The notes under the pieces are model-generated. The model was given only the letters and a program-made list of their open reading frames with translations, had not been told where the DNA came from and did no database searches. The translations under genes and the position numbers were made by a program. From Stanieria sp964562685 (lineage in GTDB: Bacteria; Cyanobacteriota; Cyanobacteriia; Cyanobacteriales; Xenococcaceae): a DNA stretch of 64,000 nt. The DNA lies in NCBI GenBank assembly GCA_964562685.1, contig CAZLUP010000012.1:15973-79972 (forward strand), written 5' to 3'. The first letter of the stretch is position 1; the number at the start of each line of letters is the position of its first letter. Positions 53,077-61,829 of this stretch are shown here, piece by piece.

Positions 53077-53901
53077 TTAAGCAGGAGTAATACTAGTTAC
53101 TTTGCCACCTTGACGATTGATCTGCTGTAACTTCCAAGACAACTGTTCGTAAGGGACAAGATACTCTAAATTACTGACGCGATATTGAGGTGTTCTTGCC
53201 AATTTGGGTGCTTGAATTACCCGCAAGCGATAGAACTGACCACGGCTACCACCAGAAGTACCTGTGATCGCATTTCCTGTAGAACCAATATAAATTGGTG
53301 AGACTGTATTTTGGATTACTTCTCGGTTCAAGCGTGCTTGTTTGCCATTACCGATTTGAGCCTTATCACTATTAGCATATCCTCGATATAGTTGGAAAAT
53401 GCGACTAAATCCAACCATTTTATTGTTTCCTTCTGTCGCAAAACCGCGATAATGAGGAACAATCCATTCTCCAAAATTCTGTTGATACTCATCTGAATCT
53501 AGATAAGAATCAATTTCAGCTTCATATCCGCTTTGATCGAGTAATGCGCTATGAGCAGCCATTTCTTGATAACTTTCTGGCGCACGACCAAAAAAATGCT
53601 TGAAATTAAGTTCAATAGCTCGATAACGAGGACAATTATCAAAAAAACGACTGCGATAAAGTTCAGATTTTCCTAATTGTCGGACAAATTCCCGAACCGA
53701 AATATTACCCTGTTTGAGTTGAGATTCTGCTACGATTAACCGTTCGCTTTCCATCACATGAGCATTACCCAAAACTTGACGGTAGATAGCTCGAATCACT
53801 ACTTCTACCTCTGCTCCTTTCTCATTAGGGTATAGTTCTAATGAAGCTGATTGAGCAAAGGGTTCAATTCCTAATCGTTGTGCTGCCATTAAGCTGGTCA
53901 T
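53077..53901 (-). CDS. cpcC2: Phycobilisome rod linker CpcC2
   Basis: Second phycocyanin rod linker, 274 residues. It has the same domain order as CpcC1: N-terminal linker domain (VIRAIYRQVLGNAHVMESERL, IELNFKHFFGRAPES, FSRIFQLYRGYANSD) and C-terminal CpcD-like domain (FYRLRVIQAPKLARTPQYRV). MTSLMAAQRLGI matches the start of CpcC2, the outer linker. I use the ATG at 53901, with GAGG eight bases before it; an upstream in-frame start at 53958 adds 19 unconserved residues. It is directly after cpcA. Confidence 0.92.
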   Translation of the reverse strand: MTSLMAAQRLGIEPFAQSASLELYPNEKGAEVEVVIRAIYRQVLGNAHVMESERLIVAESQLKQGNISVREFVRQLGKSELYRSRFFDNCPRYRAIELNFKHFFGRAPESYQEMAAHSALLDQSGYEAEIDSYLDSDEYQQNFGEWIVPHYRGFATEGNNKMVGFSRIFQLYRGYANSDKAQIGNGKQARLNREVIQNTVSPIYIGSTGNAITGTSGGSRGQFYRLRVIQAPKLARTPQYRVSNLEYLVPYEQLSWKLQQINRQGGKVTSITPA

Positions 53902-54038
53902 CTGAATTACCTCTCCGTGCTTATTTTTGGATATAACAAGACCTGGAAAGACAAACAATCATTAACCCTATTGCTAATAACCGTCTACTTTTCCAGGTCA
54001 AAAACAATCTCTAAACCTTGGGAAGCAATTTTAGCTGA

Positions 54039-54527
54039 CTAGCTTAGAGCGTTAATTGCATAATCGATATAGGAGTTAGCTTCAGAAGCAGCATCACCGC
54101 TTAAACCGTGGTTAGCTTTGATGTACTTGAGAGCTTCAACATACCAGCTAGGAGACAAGTCGAAAGTGCTGTTGATTTCAGCAACACCTGCAATTAAGTA
54201 CTCATCCATAGGACCAGTACCACCAGCAATTAAGCAGTAGGTAATCATGCGGAGATAGTAACCGATATCCCGCGCACACTTAGCTTTACCTTCGGGGGTA
54301 GAAGCATAGTTGCTACCTTGCATTTGAGTAGTGTAAGGGAATTTGTTGTAAACAGCTTGTGCTGCACCGTTGACTAGGTTTTGAGCATTAGAGGATAAAG
54401 CTCTGGCTGCTTCTAAACCACTTTTAGCTTGACGTAAACGTCCAAAAGCGATTTGTAATTCGGTGCTGCTTAAGAAACGACCTTGAGAATCGGCAGCTGC
54501 TACTGCTTCAGTTAATGGGGTTTTCAT
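54039..54527 (-). CDS. cpcA: C-phycocyanin alpha subunit
   Basis: Light-harvesting alpha subunit of phycocyanin, 162 residues, with one phycocyanobilin on Cys84 (within KCARDIGYYLRMITY). MKTPLTEAVAAADSQGRFLS is the standard start. Phycocyanin rather than phycoerythrocyanin is supported by this N-terminus and by CpcE/CpcF rather than PecE/PecF lyases in the operon. It is 90 bp after cpcB. Confidence 0.96.
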   Translation of the reverse strand: MKTPLTEAVAAADSQGRFLSSTELQIAFGRLRQAKSGLEAARALSSNAQNLVNGAAQAVYNKFPYTTQMQGSNYASTPEGKAKCARDIGYYLRMITYCLIAGGTGPMDEYLIAGVAEINSTFDLSPSWYVEALKYIKANHGLSGDAASEANSYIDYAINALS

Positions 54528-54617
54528 GACTTAGATTTCTCCCTATCTTTTGCTAAGTTTTCTAAAAATGTTGCTGGAATTTTTCCAACGAAGGTGTTTT
54601 CATTCAGTTCTCTAAAA

Positions 54618-55136
54618 TTAGCCTACTGCTGCTGCTGCTTGATCGAAGTAGCCAGCGATTTCAGACATTAAGGAACTGCAATCACCTTGAGTGATTCCGT
54701 TGGGGTCGTTAGCAATAGCGATCGCTGCTTCTTTCATTTTTTGTACGCCAGCAGCTACGGAACCACCAGGAACTCCTAATGCTACATAAGTTTCACGTAA
54801 ACCATTGAGACAACGGTCGTTGAGTACAGAAGCGTCACCAGTGAAGGTAGCGTAAGTTACATAGCGTAAGATGATTTCCATATCGCGTAAGCAAGCTGCC
54901 ATACGGCGGTTAGTATAAGCATTACCACCAGGAGCAATTAACTGAGGTTGTTCAGCAAATAATGCGCGAGCAGCATTAGCTACGATAGCCGAAGCACTAC
55001 CAGTAATGCGGTTAACAGCATCAATGCGTTTTAAACCATCTGCAACTACTTTGTCGAGAGCATCTAGTTGAGATGAGGAAACATAATCGCCACGAGCATC
55101 GGCTTGAGATACAACCCTAGTATATGCGTCTAACAT
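54618..55136 (-). CDS. cpcB: C-phycocyanin beta subunit
   Basis: Beta subunit of phycocyanin, 172 residues, with chromophore cysteines 82 (MAACLRDMEI) and 153 (ITQGDCSSLM) and the Asn72 that is methylated in the family (GGNAYTNRR). It is the first gene of the operon. AGGAG at 55146-55150 lies nine bases upstream of the ATG, a strong ribosome site suited to very high expression. Confidence 0.96.
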   Translation of the reverse strand: MLDAYTRVVSQADARGDYVSSSQLDALDKVVADGLKRIDAVNRITGSASAIVANAARALFAEQPQLIAPGGNAYTNRRMAACLRDMEIILRYVTYATFTGDASVLNDRCLNGLRETYVALGVPGGSVAAGVQKMKEAAIAIANDPNGITQGDCSSLMSEIAGYFDQAAAAVG

Positions 55137-56002
55137 TTAATCAATCTCCTAAATTATCTTGAGTTTGAATGTTTAACTTCAAATGATTTTGTCAGCTAAA
55201 TCGCTGAAGATAGTCTAAAGCAGACTCTTGACCACAACATTTGTTAAAGCTTCTCCAGCGTAACGCTTAAGAGTATATTTTTTTTAAGCTAGCTAAAAAA
55301 ACTTTACATTCCGATAGCAAACCTGAGAAAGTTGGCTAGTGGTTGTTTTGGGCATAGCCTAGCAGCATTTACCCCTCAGGTATCTTTTATACAATGGCGT
55401 TGGGCATTTATTTGTTACATCTTGTTAAATTTTTACTGGTTTAATAAGTTTTTTGATGAACCCTAAATGGGCTGAACACTTTACGCATTCAAGCACGTTA
55501 TTTTGCTGCATCATTTCTTAACCAAACTTAACAAAGCTGCTCCTTCTATCAAACTGACTCCACAAGCATTTTGGTTTCAGTCTATCTAGCATAGCTGCCT
55601 AAAAGTAGACTTGAGTAAAAAGTACTTTCCGACAAAAAAACCGCAATGTTATGGTTCTCCAGAACAGAAATTTAGCACCAGTGATGCACTTTACTGCAAT
55701 TGATTTATTGAGCTTTCAAGGTACGGAAACGTTGTTTTGGCTACGTAATTTGCGAGTGTAACTTAACAGTTTGATAGTTTTTTTTCAAGCTGTTTTGCGA
55801 GTTAATCTTAAGATATCGGATTTAATTTATAAAAATCTTCTTAATGGTGTTTTTTGTAAAAATTAGCAACATTTTGTATTTTTATTTAATGTTTCGATTG
55901 TTAATTAACACACAAAAACTTAGACAAATAAATATTAATAAATTACATTAAAATTTACCAATATTTTAGTTGCCCAATCAGCTAAAAAAAACTATTTATA
56001 AA
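55137..56002 (-). promoter_or_regulatory. 866-bp upstream region of the cpc operon
   Basis: Long gene-free region between pebB and cpcB, both on the minus strand. It is very probably the cpc promoter and long 5' leader, by analogy with other cpc operons. It holds small dyads (for example AAGCTAGCTT near 55290) but no element I can name. Promoter boxes were not assigned with confidence. Confidence 0.55.
55146..55150 (-). promoter_or_regulatory. Strong ribosome-binding site of cpcB
   Basis: AGGAG on the minus strand, nine bases before the cpcB ATG (55136). Confidence 0.7.
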
Positions 56003-56749
56003 TTATTTTGTTAATGCCAGTTTTCTCTCTAGATCGAAAAGAAAACCATGAATATATTCTTCAGTCCATTCCTCACCATATAAACGAGTAAACATTCCTC
56101 TAGCTGGATCTTTAGCTGCACGATAATTAAGGTACCGTTTTTGTGCTGCTAAAATTTCCGCTAATTTTTGTTGATTGGTAACTGGTTGAGCTACTTGAAC
56201 AAAATCAAGATAGGCTTGAAGATAATCACAAAAAGCTTGAAAAACTAGAGTTTGCACTGTTTCTGTCGCTTGAGGTCGAGTCCATAAAAAGGCTGGTGAA
56301 AAGAAAGCTTGAGCTTCTTGGGGAAAATCGCCACCCCATTCTAAGCTTTGTTGATATTTGTGAAAAATGGGCAGAATTGGTTCTGTATATTTTTTTTGAT
56401 AATCAGGATCATCACGAAACAAGGGCTGCATATCAAGAGCAATTAAATGCCCTCCTGGTAAAGTAACTAAATCAGCCCCAAAAAAAGGTAAATCATAGGT
56501 AGGGTGGGGAAAAATTACAAAATTAAGCACTTGTAAAGAATGGCCACCTTGAACATGGGCTGCTCGAATCTGCCTTAATTTAGGAGATTGAAAAGCATGA
56601 CTGGTAGTCAGGACTGGTTCGGCTTTTTTTCCTTTGCCCATCATACCCTCTTTGGATTCAAAACCAGCAGGAATCGGATAAGGTTGTAAATCAACTCGCT
56701 CTTTTAAAGTTGCGATCGCGTAATCTAAAAAAGGTTGATATAAAGTCAT
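56003..56749 (-). CDS. pebB: Phycoerythrobilin:ferredoxin oxidoreductase
   Basis: Ferredoxin-dependent bilin reductase that turns 15,16-dihydrobiliverdin into phycoerythrobilin. The 248 residues have the family signatures SPKLRQIRAAHVQGGHSLQV, FPHPTYDLPFFGADLV and GHLIALDMQPLFRDD, and a C-terminal KDPARGMFTRLYGEEW. The start ATG at 56749 lies 12 bp after the pebA stop, so the two are translated from one mRNA. PebA passes its product directly to PebB. The gene ends 866 bp before cpcB. Confidence 0.93.
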   Translation of the reverse strand: MTLYQPFLDYAIATLKERVDLQPYPIPAGFESKEGMMGKGKKAEPVLTTSHAFQSPKLRQIRAAHVQGGHSLQVLNFVIFPHPTYDLPFFGADLVTLPGGHLIALDMQPLFRDDPDYQKKYTEPILPIFHKYQQSLEWGGDFPQEAQAFFSPAFLWTRPQATETVQTLVFQAFCDYLQAYLDFVQVAQPVTNQQKLAEILAAQKRYLNYRAAKDPARGMFTRLYGEEWTEEYIHGFLFDLERKLALTK

Positions 56750-56761
56750 GGTGATCGATGG

Positions 56762-57496
56762 TTATCTGCTACCAGAAGCTACGGCTAATGGCACTGCGTC
56801 TTCAAAGAGGAATTCATATAAAAAGCGTTCTGCCCATTCTGAGCCAAAATAGCTACTAAATAAACCATGAGCAGGGTCGCGGTCTGCACTATATTGGTCG
56901 TAATCTTGTTGGGCTTTGATAATACGTTGTACTTGCTCTGGGTTAGTGAGTTGTTCGGCTGACTCCAACATGTGCCAATATAGTTGAATATATTCTTGAT
57001 AAGCAGGAAAGAGTCGATTAACTACCGTGTCGGCATCAGTTTTAGCAAAAAGAAGATACTTAGAGAAATATTGATTAGCATCATAAAACTTCATTTCTAA
57101 GTTTTGTGCTAACTCGTTATATTTATCCCGAACCGTTCGCATTGGTTCAATGTATTTATCTAGATAAGCGCGATCGCGAAATAAGGGTTGAAAATCCAAG
57201 ACTACTAAGATTTTTTTCTTGCCAAAGGAAAGAAAATCGATTCCCAGTAAAGGCATTTCATAATTATGACTGGGATACATGACACTGTTAAAAACTTGGG
57301 CAGTTTCGCCAGCATCAATGTAGGTATAGCGGATTTTTCTCAGTTGCGGACATTGATAACACCAACTTTGGATGGTAGCTTGGTTTTTTCCGCGATCGCT
57401 TATATTGGATTCTAATCCAGCAGGAATTGAACGACTGCTCAAATCGAAACGGCTGAACAGTTCTTCCTCTAAGTATTCTTTAAAAGGCTGAAACAT
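56762..57496 (-). CDS. pebA: 15,16-dihydrobiliverdin:ferredoxin oxidoreductase
   Basis: First reductase of phycoerythrobilin synthesis: biliverdin to 15,16-dihydrobiliverdin. The 244 residues have PQLRKIRYTYIDAGETAQV, YPSHNYEMPLLGIDFLSF, VLDFQPLFRDRAYLDKY and SADRDPAHGLFSSYFG, all matching PebA rather than PebB or PcyA. It is upstream of pebB, 12 bp apart. Its presence means the strain can make phycoerythrobilin, so a phycoerythrin or PEB-carrying phycobiliprotein is expected elsewhere in the genome. Confidence 0.93.
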   Translation of the reverse strand: MFQPFKEYLEEELFSRFDLSSRSIPAGLESNISDRGKNQATIQSWCYQCPQLRKIRYTYIDAGETAQVFNSVMYPSHNYEMPLLGIDFLSFGKKKILVVLDFQPLFRDRAYLDKYIEPMRTVRDKYNELAQNLEMKFYDANQYFSKYLLFAKTDADTVVNRLFPAYQEYIQLYWHMLESAEQLTNPEQVQRIIKAQQDYDQYSADRDPAHGLFSSYFGSEWAERFLYEFLFEDAVPLAVASGSR

Positions 57497-57647
57497 AGAT
57501 TACGGCTCAAGATACTAAAGCTCTTTTCGAGAATAAAAAATATCTCCTAAATCAGTCTCATTTCTTAAAGACAAAGCAACAATCCGTAATATTATTCATC
57601 AGTCCTCTTAAGTTTTAGTAGTGCTACGATCCAAAATAAATTGATGT

Positions 57648-58229
57648 TTAAACTCTAGTTTGATGATTTTGCAGCATCTTTTCTAAATTTTGAGGAGAAA
57701 CACAACGACGCTCGGAACAATAAGTAACTAAATTGATTCCATTCATCATTCGAGTAGTACCAACCCGCACCCGAAAATCATCAGTAATAAACCAGCAACG
57801 TTCTTGCCCCTCATTATTGTCATAATCCGTATTGATCGTTAAAATCCCATCTTGACCAAACCAATAACGACTAGTAACAGGAATACCTTCAACATATCCT
57901 TTATTACGGATTAATTTTCCTGTTAGGTTAGTCTGCTCGTCAGGAACATCTATTACCACAGCAGCATAGTTAGAATTGGGTTCATCTTCATCAGTAGTTG
58001 CTAACCAATTAAAACTTGCCCCTCCCATCGCTTTAGCAGGATCGATTCCTTGAAGTTGACAGACTTCTTTGACTCGTGGATCTTCTTTTTCAATGACTTT
58101 GACAATTAAATTGGATTCTCCAGATTCATTAGCAACAACATCAAAATGATGAACATTTCTTTCTATAAACCAAATACCTTCACTTTTGCGAAAAAAGTCC
58201 ATCATGGTCATAGGTGGTTTGAAGCGCAT
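57648..58229 (-). CDS. Phycobiliprotein lyase, CpcS/CpeS family
   Basis: Attaches bilins to phycobiliprotein cysteines. The 193 residues form a lipocalin-like beta-barrel. Recognisable are MDFFRKSEGIWFIERNVHHF, NEGQERCWFITDDFRVR (bilin-binding strand) and MMNGINLVTYCSERRC. Members are grouped as CpcS, CpeS, CpcU or CpeU, and I cannot assign the subtype or the target Cys (for example Cys82 of beta subunits). It sits upstream of pebA by 151 bp on the same strand, consistent with bilin supply and attachment genes being kept together. Confidence 0.88.
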   Translation of the reverse strand: MRFKPPMTMMDFFRKSEGIWFIERNVHHFDVVANESGESNLIVKVIEKEDPRVKEVCQLQGIDPAKAMGGASFNWLATTDEDEPNSNYAAVVIDVPDEQTNLTGKLIRNKGYVEGIPVTSRYWFGQDGILTINTDYDNNEGQERCWFITDDFRVRVGTTRMMNGINLVTYCSERRCVSPQNLEKMLQNHQTRV

Positions 58230-58479
58230 ATTTTTAAACTTTTAATAACTACCAATTAGCAATATCATGTTTTAGAATTCTTAGTCTAGTTTGGCAAGCT
58301 ATTTTAAGACAACTTTCTAACTCTAGATTGAACTTTTCAGCATTTGAATAAAGTTGAGGTTAATTTAAGCTATTAATCTACGTTTTGATGGATTTTTTTG
58401 ATTTTATTACTATTTATATTTAGTGATTGTGTAGCATTTAATATATTAGAACGTTAAATTTAATCCGCGAATATTCTGA

Positions 58480-59052
58480 ATGAGTGAATTTACCCCGAAA
58501 AGGAATTCGCCTAGCTCCAATATTTGTTTTTCAAAATCTACCAATTTAGTTCGTTTACCCAAACGTCAACGACGTTGGTGGCTCAAATTTTATCGTCTTT
58601 TTCACCTGCGTCTTACTCGTCTAAGGGATCAACCAGAATCAATTGCTAAAGGATTATCTTTAGGTGTTTTTGCTGGGAGTTTTCCTTTTTTTGGTTTACA
58701 GACTGTGATTGGTGTAATTTTAGCTACTTGTTTACGTAGTAGTAAGATAGCAGCAGCAGCAGGAACTTGGATTAGTAATCCTCTCACTTATGTTCCAATG
58801 TATATGTTTAATTACAAAGTGGGAAAATTGCTGTTAGGTCTTGAAGAACAACCAGGGTTAACTCTAGACATTGATTCTTTTTCTTCTTTTATGGAATTAG
58901 GTTTTACTTTTGCTATTACTCTTTTAGCTGGTTGTTTAGTGGTAGGAATTGTTTTAGCAATTATTACTTATTTTGTCAGCGTTCGTTTAATTAGACGCTG
59001 GCATAAACATAATTTGAAAAGCAAGAAAAAAAGATTGAAAAAATTTTATTGA
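58480..59052 (+). CDS. DUF2062-domain membrane protein
   Basis: A 190-residue protein with a basic N-terminal part (LPKRQRRWWLKFYRLFHLRL). It then has the DUF2062 core: ARGLSLGVFAGSFPFF-like (here AKGLSLGVFAGSFPFFGLQT), NPLTYVPMYMFNYKVG and a final membrane helix ending in a Lys-rich tail. Two or three membrane segments are predicted. Function unknown. It is transcribed divergently from the lyase gene. Confidence 0.85.
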   Translation: MSEFTPKRNSPSSNICFSKSTNLVRLPKRQRRWWLKFYRLFHLRLTRLRDQPESIAKGLSLGVFAGSFPFFGLQTVIGVILATCLRSSKIAAAAGTWISNPLTYVPMYMFNYKVGKLLLGLEEQPGLTLDIDSFSSFMELGFTFAITLLAGCLVVGIVLAIITYFVSVRLIRRWHKHNLKSKKKRLKKFY

Positions 59053-59247
59053 TAGAAGCAGTTTGGTTAACTTTAAGTTGTTGCTAAGTGCCATGCGATC
59101 GCTAAAATTAATAGAAGCAGCTTAAGTCAAACTTTGTCTTTTTGAGCTAAAACAATTGTATCCTGTTACAGAAGATAAAGTATAAATTGCCAAAATCCCC
59201 TAGAGAATGAAACTATTTGATTGTCTATCTCACAATTTTTACTAGAG

Positions 59248-60168
59248 ATGAATCTAGAATCCATCGCCACTATTTACGATTTGTTTCTATCTATCCTTTT
59301 GTTTCTTGCTATCTTTGGTTTTGCTACTTGGTTAGTTTCTGCTTCTCAATCTTCTTCTCGTCTTCATTCTTCTGATTTGAAAGTCAGTCCCTCCAAAATA
59401 GCTCCCATTTGTCCCTTAGCTTGTTTGTTAGAAGATGCACCATCAACAGCTTTAACAGGACAATTTTATCCTTTTGCCACTCCTTTAATGACCCCTTTGG
59501 CTTGTTTGTTAGAAGATGCACCATCAACAGCTTTAACAGGACAAGCTTATTCCTTTAGTTGTATTGTGACTCGCACTTGGCAAGAGTATTATCGACAAAA
59601 TTTAGGTAAACCAGGAATTAATTATTGGCAATGGCAAAATTTTCCAGAGGTAAATAATGTTTCTCCAGAATTATCTCTACTCTTAAAATTACCCAAACCT
59701 CAAGGTTTTGCTAAAGCTATTTTAGAAAATCTGCCTCAATCAAATCACTCTCCGTTAGTTTTACAAACTCAACAACGCCTAGCTTGGCAACAATGGCATA
59801 ACCAAGCTTTAAAAATAATCGATCAACAAGCTTTAGCAGAAATATACCGAGTTTGTTATCAAGTTTCTTGGACTGTGGTGCAACACCAACTCGATCCTTT
59901 ACACGAAATAGTTGGGGATGAATTACAACCTTGGTGGAAAATTTTGGGAGTGACATCAGCAGCAAATTCTCTACAAGTAGAAACTGCCTATAAAAAATTA
60001 GTGAGAAGATGGCATCCCGATCTAAATCAAAGTCCTTATGCTACCGAAATAACTGCTCGTCTCAATATTGCTTATGAACAATATCAGCAATTTCAAGCTT
60101 TAAAAGTAAATAATACAACTTTGTTAACTAAAATACGTCAATGGGTGAAACCTTTTAAATCTCGTTGA
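59248..60168 (+). CDS. J-domain protein with an internal 81-bp direct repeat
   Basis: A 306-residue protein, numbered from the ATG at 59248 (a TTG at 59221 is possible). One N-terminal membrane helix (about 10-35) is followed by a duplicated segment LACLLEDAPSTALTGQ (about residues 58-73 and 85-100), a helical middle and a C-terminal J-domain (about 225-290). In the J-domain the HPD motif is intact (VRRWHPDLN). J-domains stimulate DnaK. The protein is probably membrane-anchored. The duplicated segment is discussed separately. Confidence 0.8.
   Translation: MNLESIATIYDLFLSILLFLAIFGFATWLVSASQSSSRLHSSDLKVSPSKIAPICPLACLLEDAPSTALTGQFYPFATPLMTPLACLLEDAPSTALTGQAYSFSCIVTRTWQEYYRQNLGKPGINYWQWQNFPEVNNVSPELSLLLKLPKPQGFAKAILENLPQSNHSPLVLQTQQRLAWQQWHNQALKIIDQQALAEIYRVCYQVSWTVVQHQLDPLHEIVGDELQPWWKILGVTSAANSLQVETAYKKLVRRWHPDLNQSPYATEITARLNIAYEQYQQFQALKVNNTTLLTKIRQWVKPFKSR
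59419..59544. repeat. 45-bp direct repeat at 81-bp spacing inside the J-domain gene
   Basis: Identical 45-bp copies lie at 59419-59463 and 59500-59544, exactly 81 bp (27 codons) apart. Each encodes ACLLEDAPSTALTGQ. The 36 bp between them is different. The perfect identity suggests a recent duplication. Confidence 0.85.
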
Positions 60169-60203
60169 GATTCAGAAATAACGTAAAGCCTTCTGCAAAG
60201 CAG

Positions 60204-60224
60204 GCGCGTTGCGACCGCGCTTTT
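60204..60224 (+). terminator. Terminator after the J-domain gene
   Basis: GCGCG (60204-60208) and CGCGC (60216-60220) with a 7-nt loop, followed by TTTT. It lies in a GC-rich patch that begins with GCCTTCTGC and GCAGGC pairing, in the style of the other dispersed palindromes. The J-domain gene ends at 60168. Confidence 0.55.
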
Positions 60225-60403
60225 GATTAAATTCAATCAATTTTATTCGCATATTGAGCCTTAGCTGTCGATAGTCACTCAAATAAAATTAATAATCTTG
60301 ACGAAAGAGAATTTATAAATTACAACCTTGGGAAAACAGGAGAAATTGGAGTTTTATTCCACTCTTCTGCTCCTTACACCCATATATTTTGCTTCACTAG
60401 CTC

Positions 60404-61291
60404 ATGGTAAAAGTTAGTCATCAGCTACAATGCTTGGCAATCGCTACAACTCTAGCTTTCATGTCCATCAATCTACTGTCTGGGAATCGTTCTCAGGCTA
60501 ACACCGTTACTCGAATAGACCCCTTAGAACCAGTAGAAATTTATGTACCTCCACCGGAACAAAACACCACTGGAATTTGTGCAAACTATATTCAACCAGT
60601 CATTGACAGAATTGTAGAACGTTCTCCTTTCGATCAAGGCAAATGGGGTATCTTAATCCAAACTGCTGATGGAACTACTCTTTATAGTCGTAGTCCCGAT
60701 TCTTATCTTATTCCTGCTTCAAACTTAAAAATTTTAGTCACTGCTGCTGCGCTACACAAACTTCATCCTCAAGGTACAATTCGTTCTTCTTCAATTCAAG
60801 AATGGATTAATGTCACTAATCTCAGAAGTAACAATCTCTATGCAGATGTTTTACTTAGCTATCTTGGCGGTTCAACTTCTGTCCAACAAGCTTTGACCTC
60901 TTTAGGAGTCGACCCGAAAGGTTACCATATGGTTGATGGTTCTGGTTTATCTCGGAGCAATTTGGCAACACCTCGAACCCTGGTTAACACTCTTAGAGCA
61001 ATGTATTCCTCTCAAGAAAAAGACAGCTTTCTTGCTTCTTTACCTATTGCTGGGATAAGTGGGACTTTGCAAGATCGTTTACGTCATACCACCGCAGAAG
61101 GTGCTGTTCATGCTAAAACAGGAACCTTAAAAGGAGTTCGTGCTTTGTCTGGTTATCTTGAACATCGAGAATACGGCACTTTGATTTTTAGCATTATTTC
61201 TAATCAACCTCACAGTCAATCTGATTCTGCTTTAGTTAATGCAATTGATGAGATTGTCGTTCATTTAAGCACCATAACTTCTTGTGATTAA
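60404..61291 (+). CDS. Short D-Ala-D-Ala carboxypeptidase, PBP4 (S13)-like
   Basis: An exported penicillin-binding-protein family enzyme of 295 residues. A signal-like hydrophobic segment (about 10-28) ends near SQAN. The active-site set is present: SxxK at Ser106-Lys109 (ASNLK), SxN at Ser142-Asn144 (RSNN) and a KTG box (AKTGTLKG, about residue 245). In E. coli PBP4 about 240 residues lie between SxxK and SxN; here only 33 do, so the extra domains II and III are missing. It presumably trims peptidoglycan side chains. Confidence 0.8.
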   Translation: MVKVSHQLQCLAIATTLAFMSINLLSGNRSQANTVTRIDPLEPVEIYVPPPEQNTTGICANYIQPVIDRIVERSPFDQGKWGILIQTADGTTLYSRSPDSYLIPASNLKILVTAAALHKLHPQGTIRSSSIQEWINVTNLRSNNLYADVLLSYLGGSTSVQQALTSLGVDPKGYHMVDGSGLSRSNLATPRTLVNTLRAMYSSQEKDSFLASLPIAGISGTLQDRLRHTTAEGAVHAKTGTLKGVRALSGYLEHREYGTLIFSIISNQPHSQSDSALVNAIDEIVVHLSTITSCD

Positions 61292-61417
61292 TTAAATTCT
61301 CGCTCAATTGTTAAGCAATATTACAATAATAACGTCATGCTGGCTTACTGTCTTGACAGAACAAAAATAAGCCACTAAATTGTTTTGTATACCCGGGTAA
61401 ATACTAAAGTTAGTGAT

Positions 61418-61762
61418 ATGCAAAACAAACAAAAAGTAACGCTATACCTACCACCAGAACTACACAGGAAATTAAAAATAAAAGCTGCTATAGATATAGA
61501 ATCTATGTCAACCTTGGTGGAAAAAGCGATCGCTTTTTACCTGCAGTATCCCGACAAGGTAGAAGAGGTAGAAGCCAATAACTTGGGCAAAACCCATCAG
61601 GTACATATTTGTCCTGAATGTGATGCAGCCATGGTGATGAGAGAAGGTAAAATGCTCTCTCTCAGAGAACAACCAGGATTGGTTGGAGAAGAATTACCCC
61701 TAGAGGTAAGACAAGTAGATACTTCAGAAAAATCCCACGGGGAACAATTAGTACCCTGTTGA
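61418..61762 (+). CDS. Ribbon-helix-helix-like protein with a CPEC motif
   Basis: A 114-residue protein. The first 40 residues (KVTLYLPPELHRKLKIKAAI then STLVEKAIAFYL) resemble ribbon-helix-helix DNA-binding domains. The rest is acidic and includes HICPECDAAMVMREGKM, a half zinc-ribbon-like pair. The start is the ATG at 61418; an upstream alternative at 61385 is less likely. It precedes the AAA ATPase gene by 67 bp and is probably in the same operon. I recognise the arrangement from other cyanobacteria but no function is known. Confidence 0.65.
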   Translation: MQNKQKVTLYLPPELHRKLKIKAAIDIESMSTLVEKAIAFYLQYPDKVEEVEANNLGKTHQVHICPECDAAMVMREGKMLSLREQPGLVGEELPLEVRQVDTSEKSHGEQLVPC

Positions 61763-61829
61763 CCTGTTAGGTAAAGTCCCAACGAGGTAAGTGGTCAAAA
61801 CTGTAATCTAGCAAATTAAGGTCGATGTT

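Noticed and set aside
55456..55521. Small peptide gene upstream of cpcB
   Set aside because: Only 21 codons, with no ribosome site and wrong strand for the operon leader.
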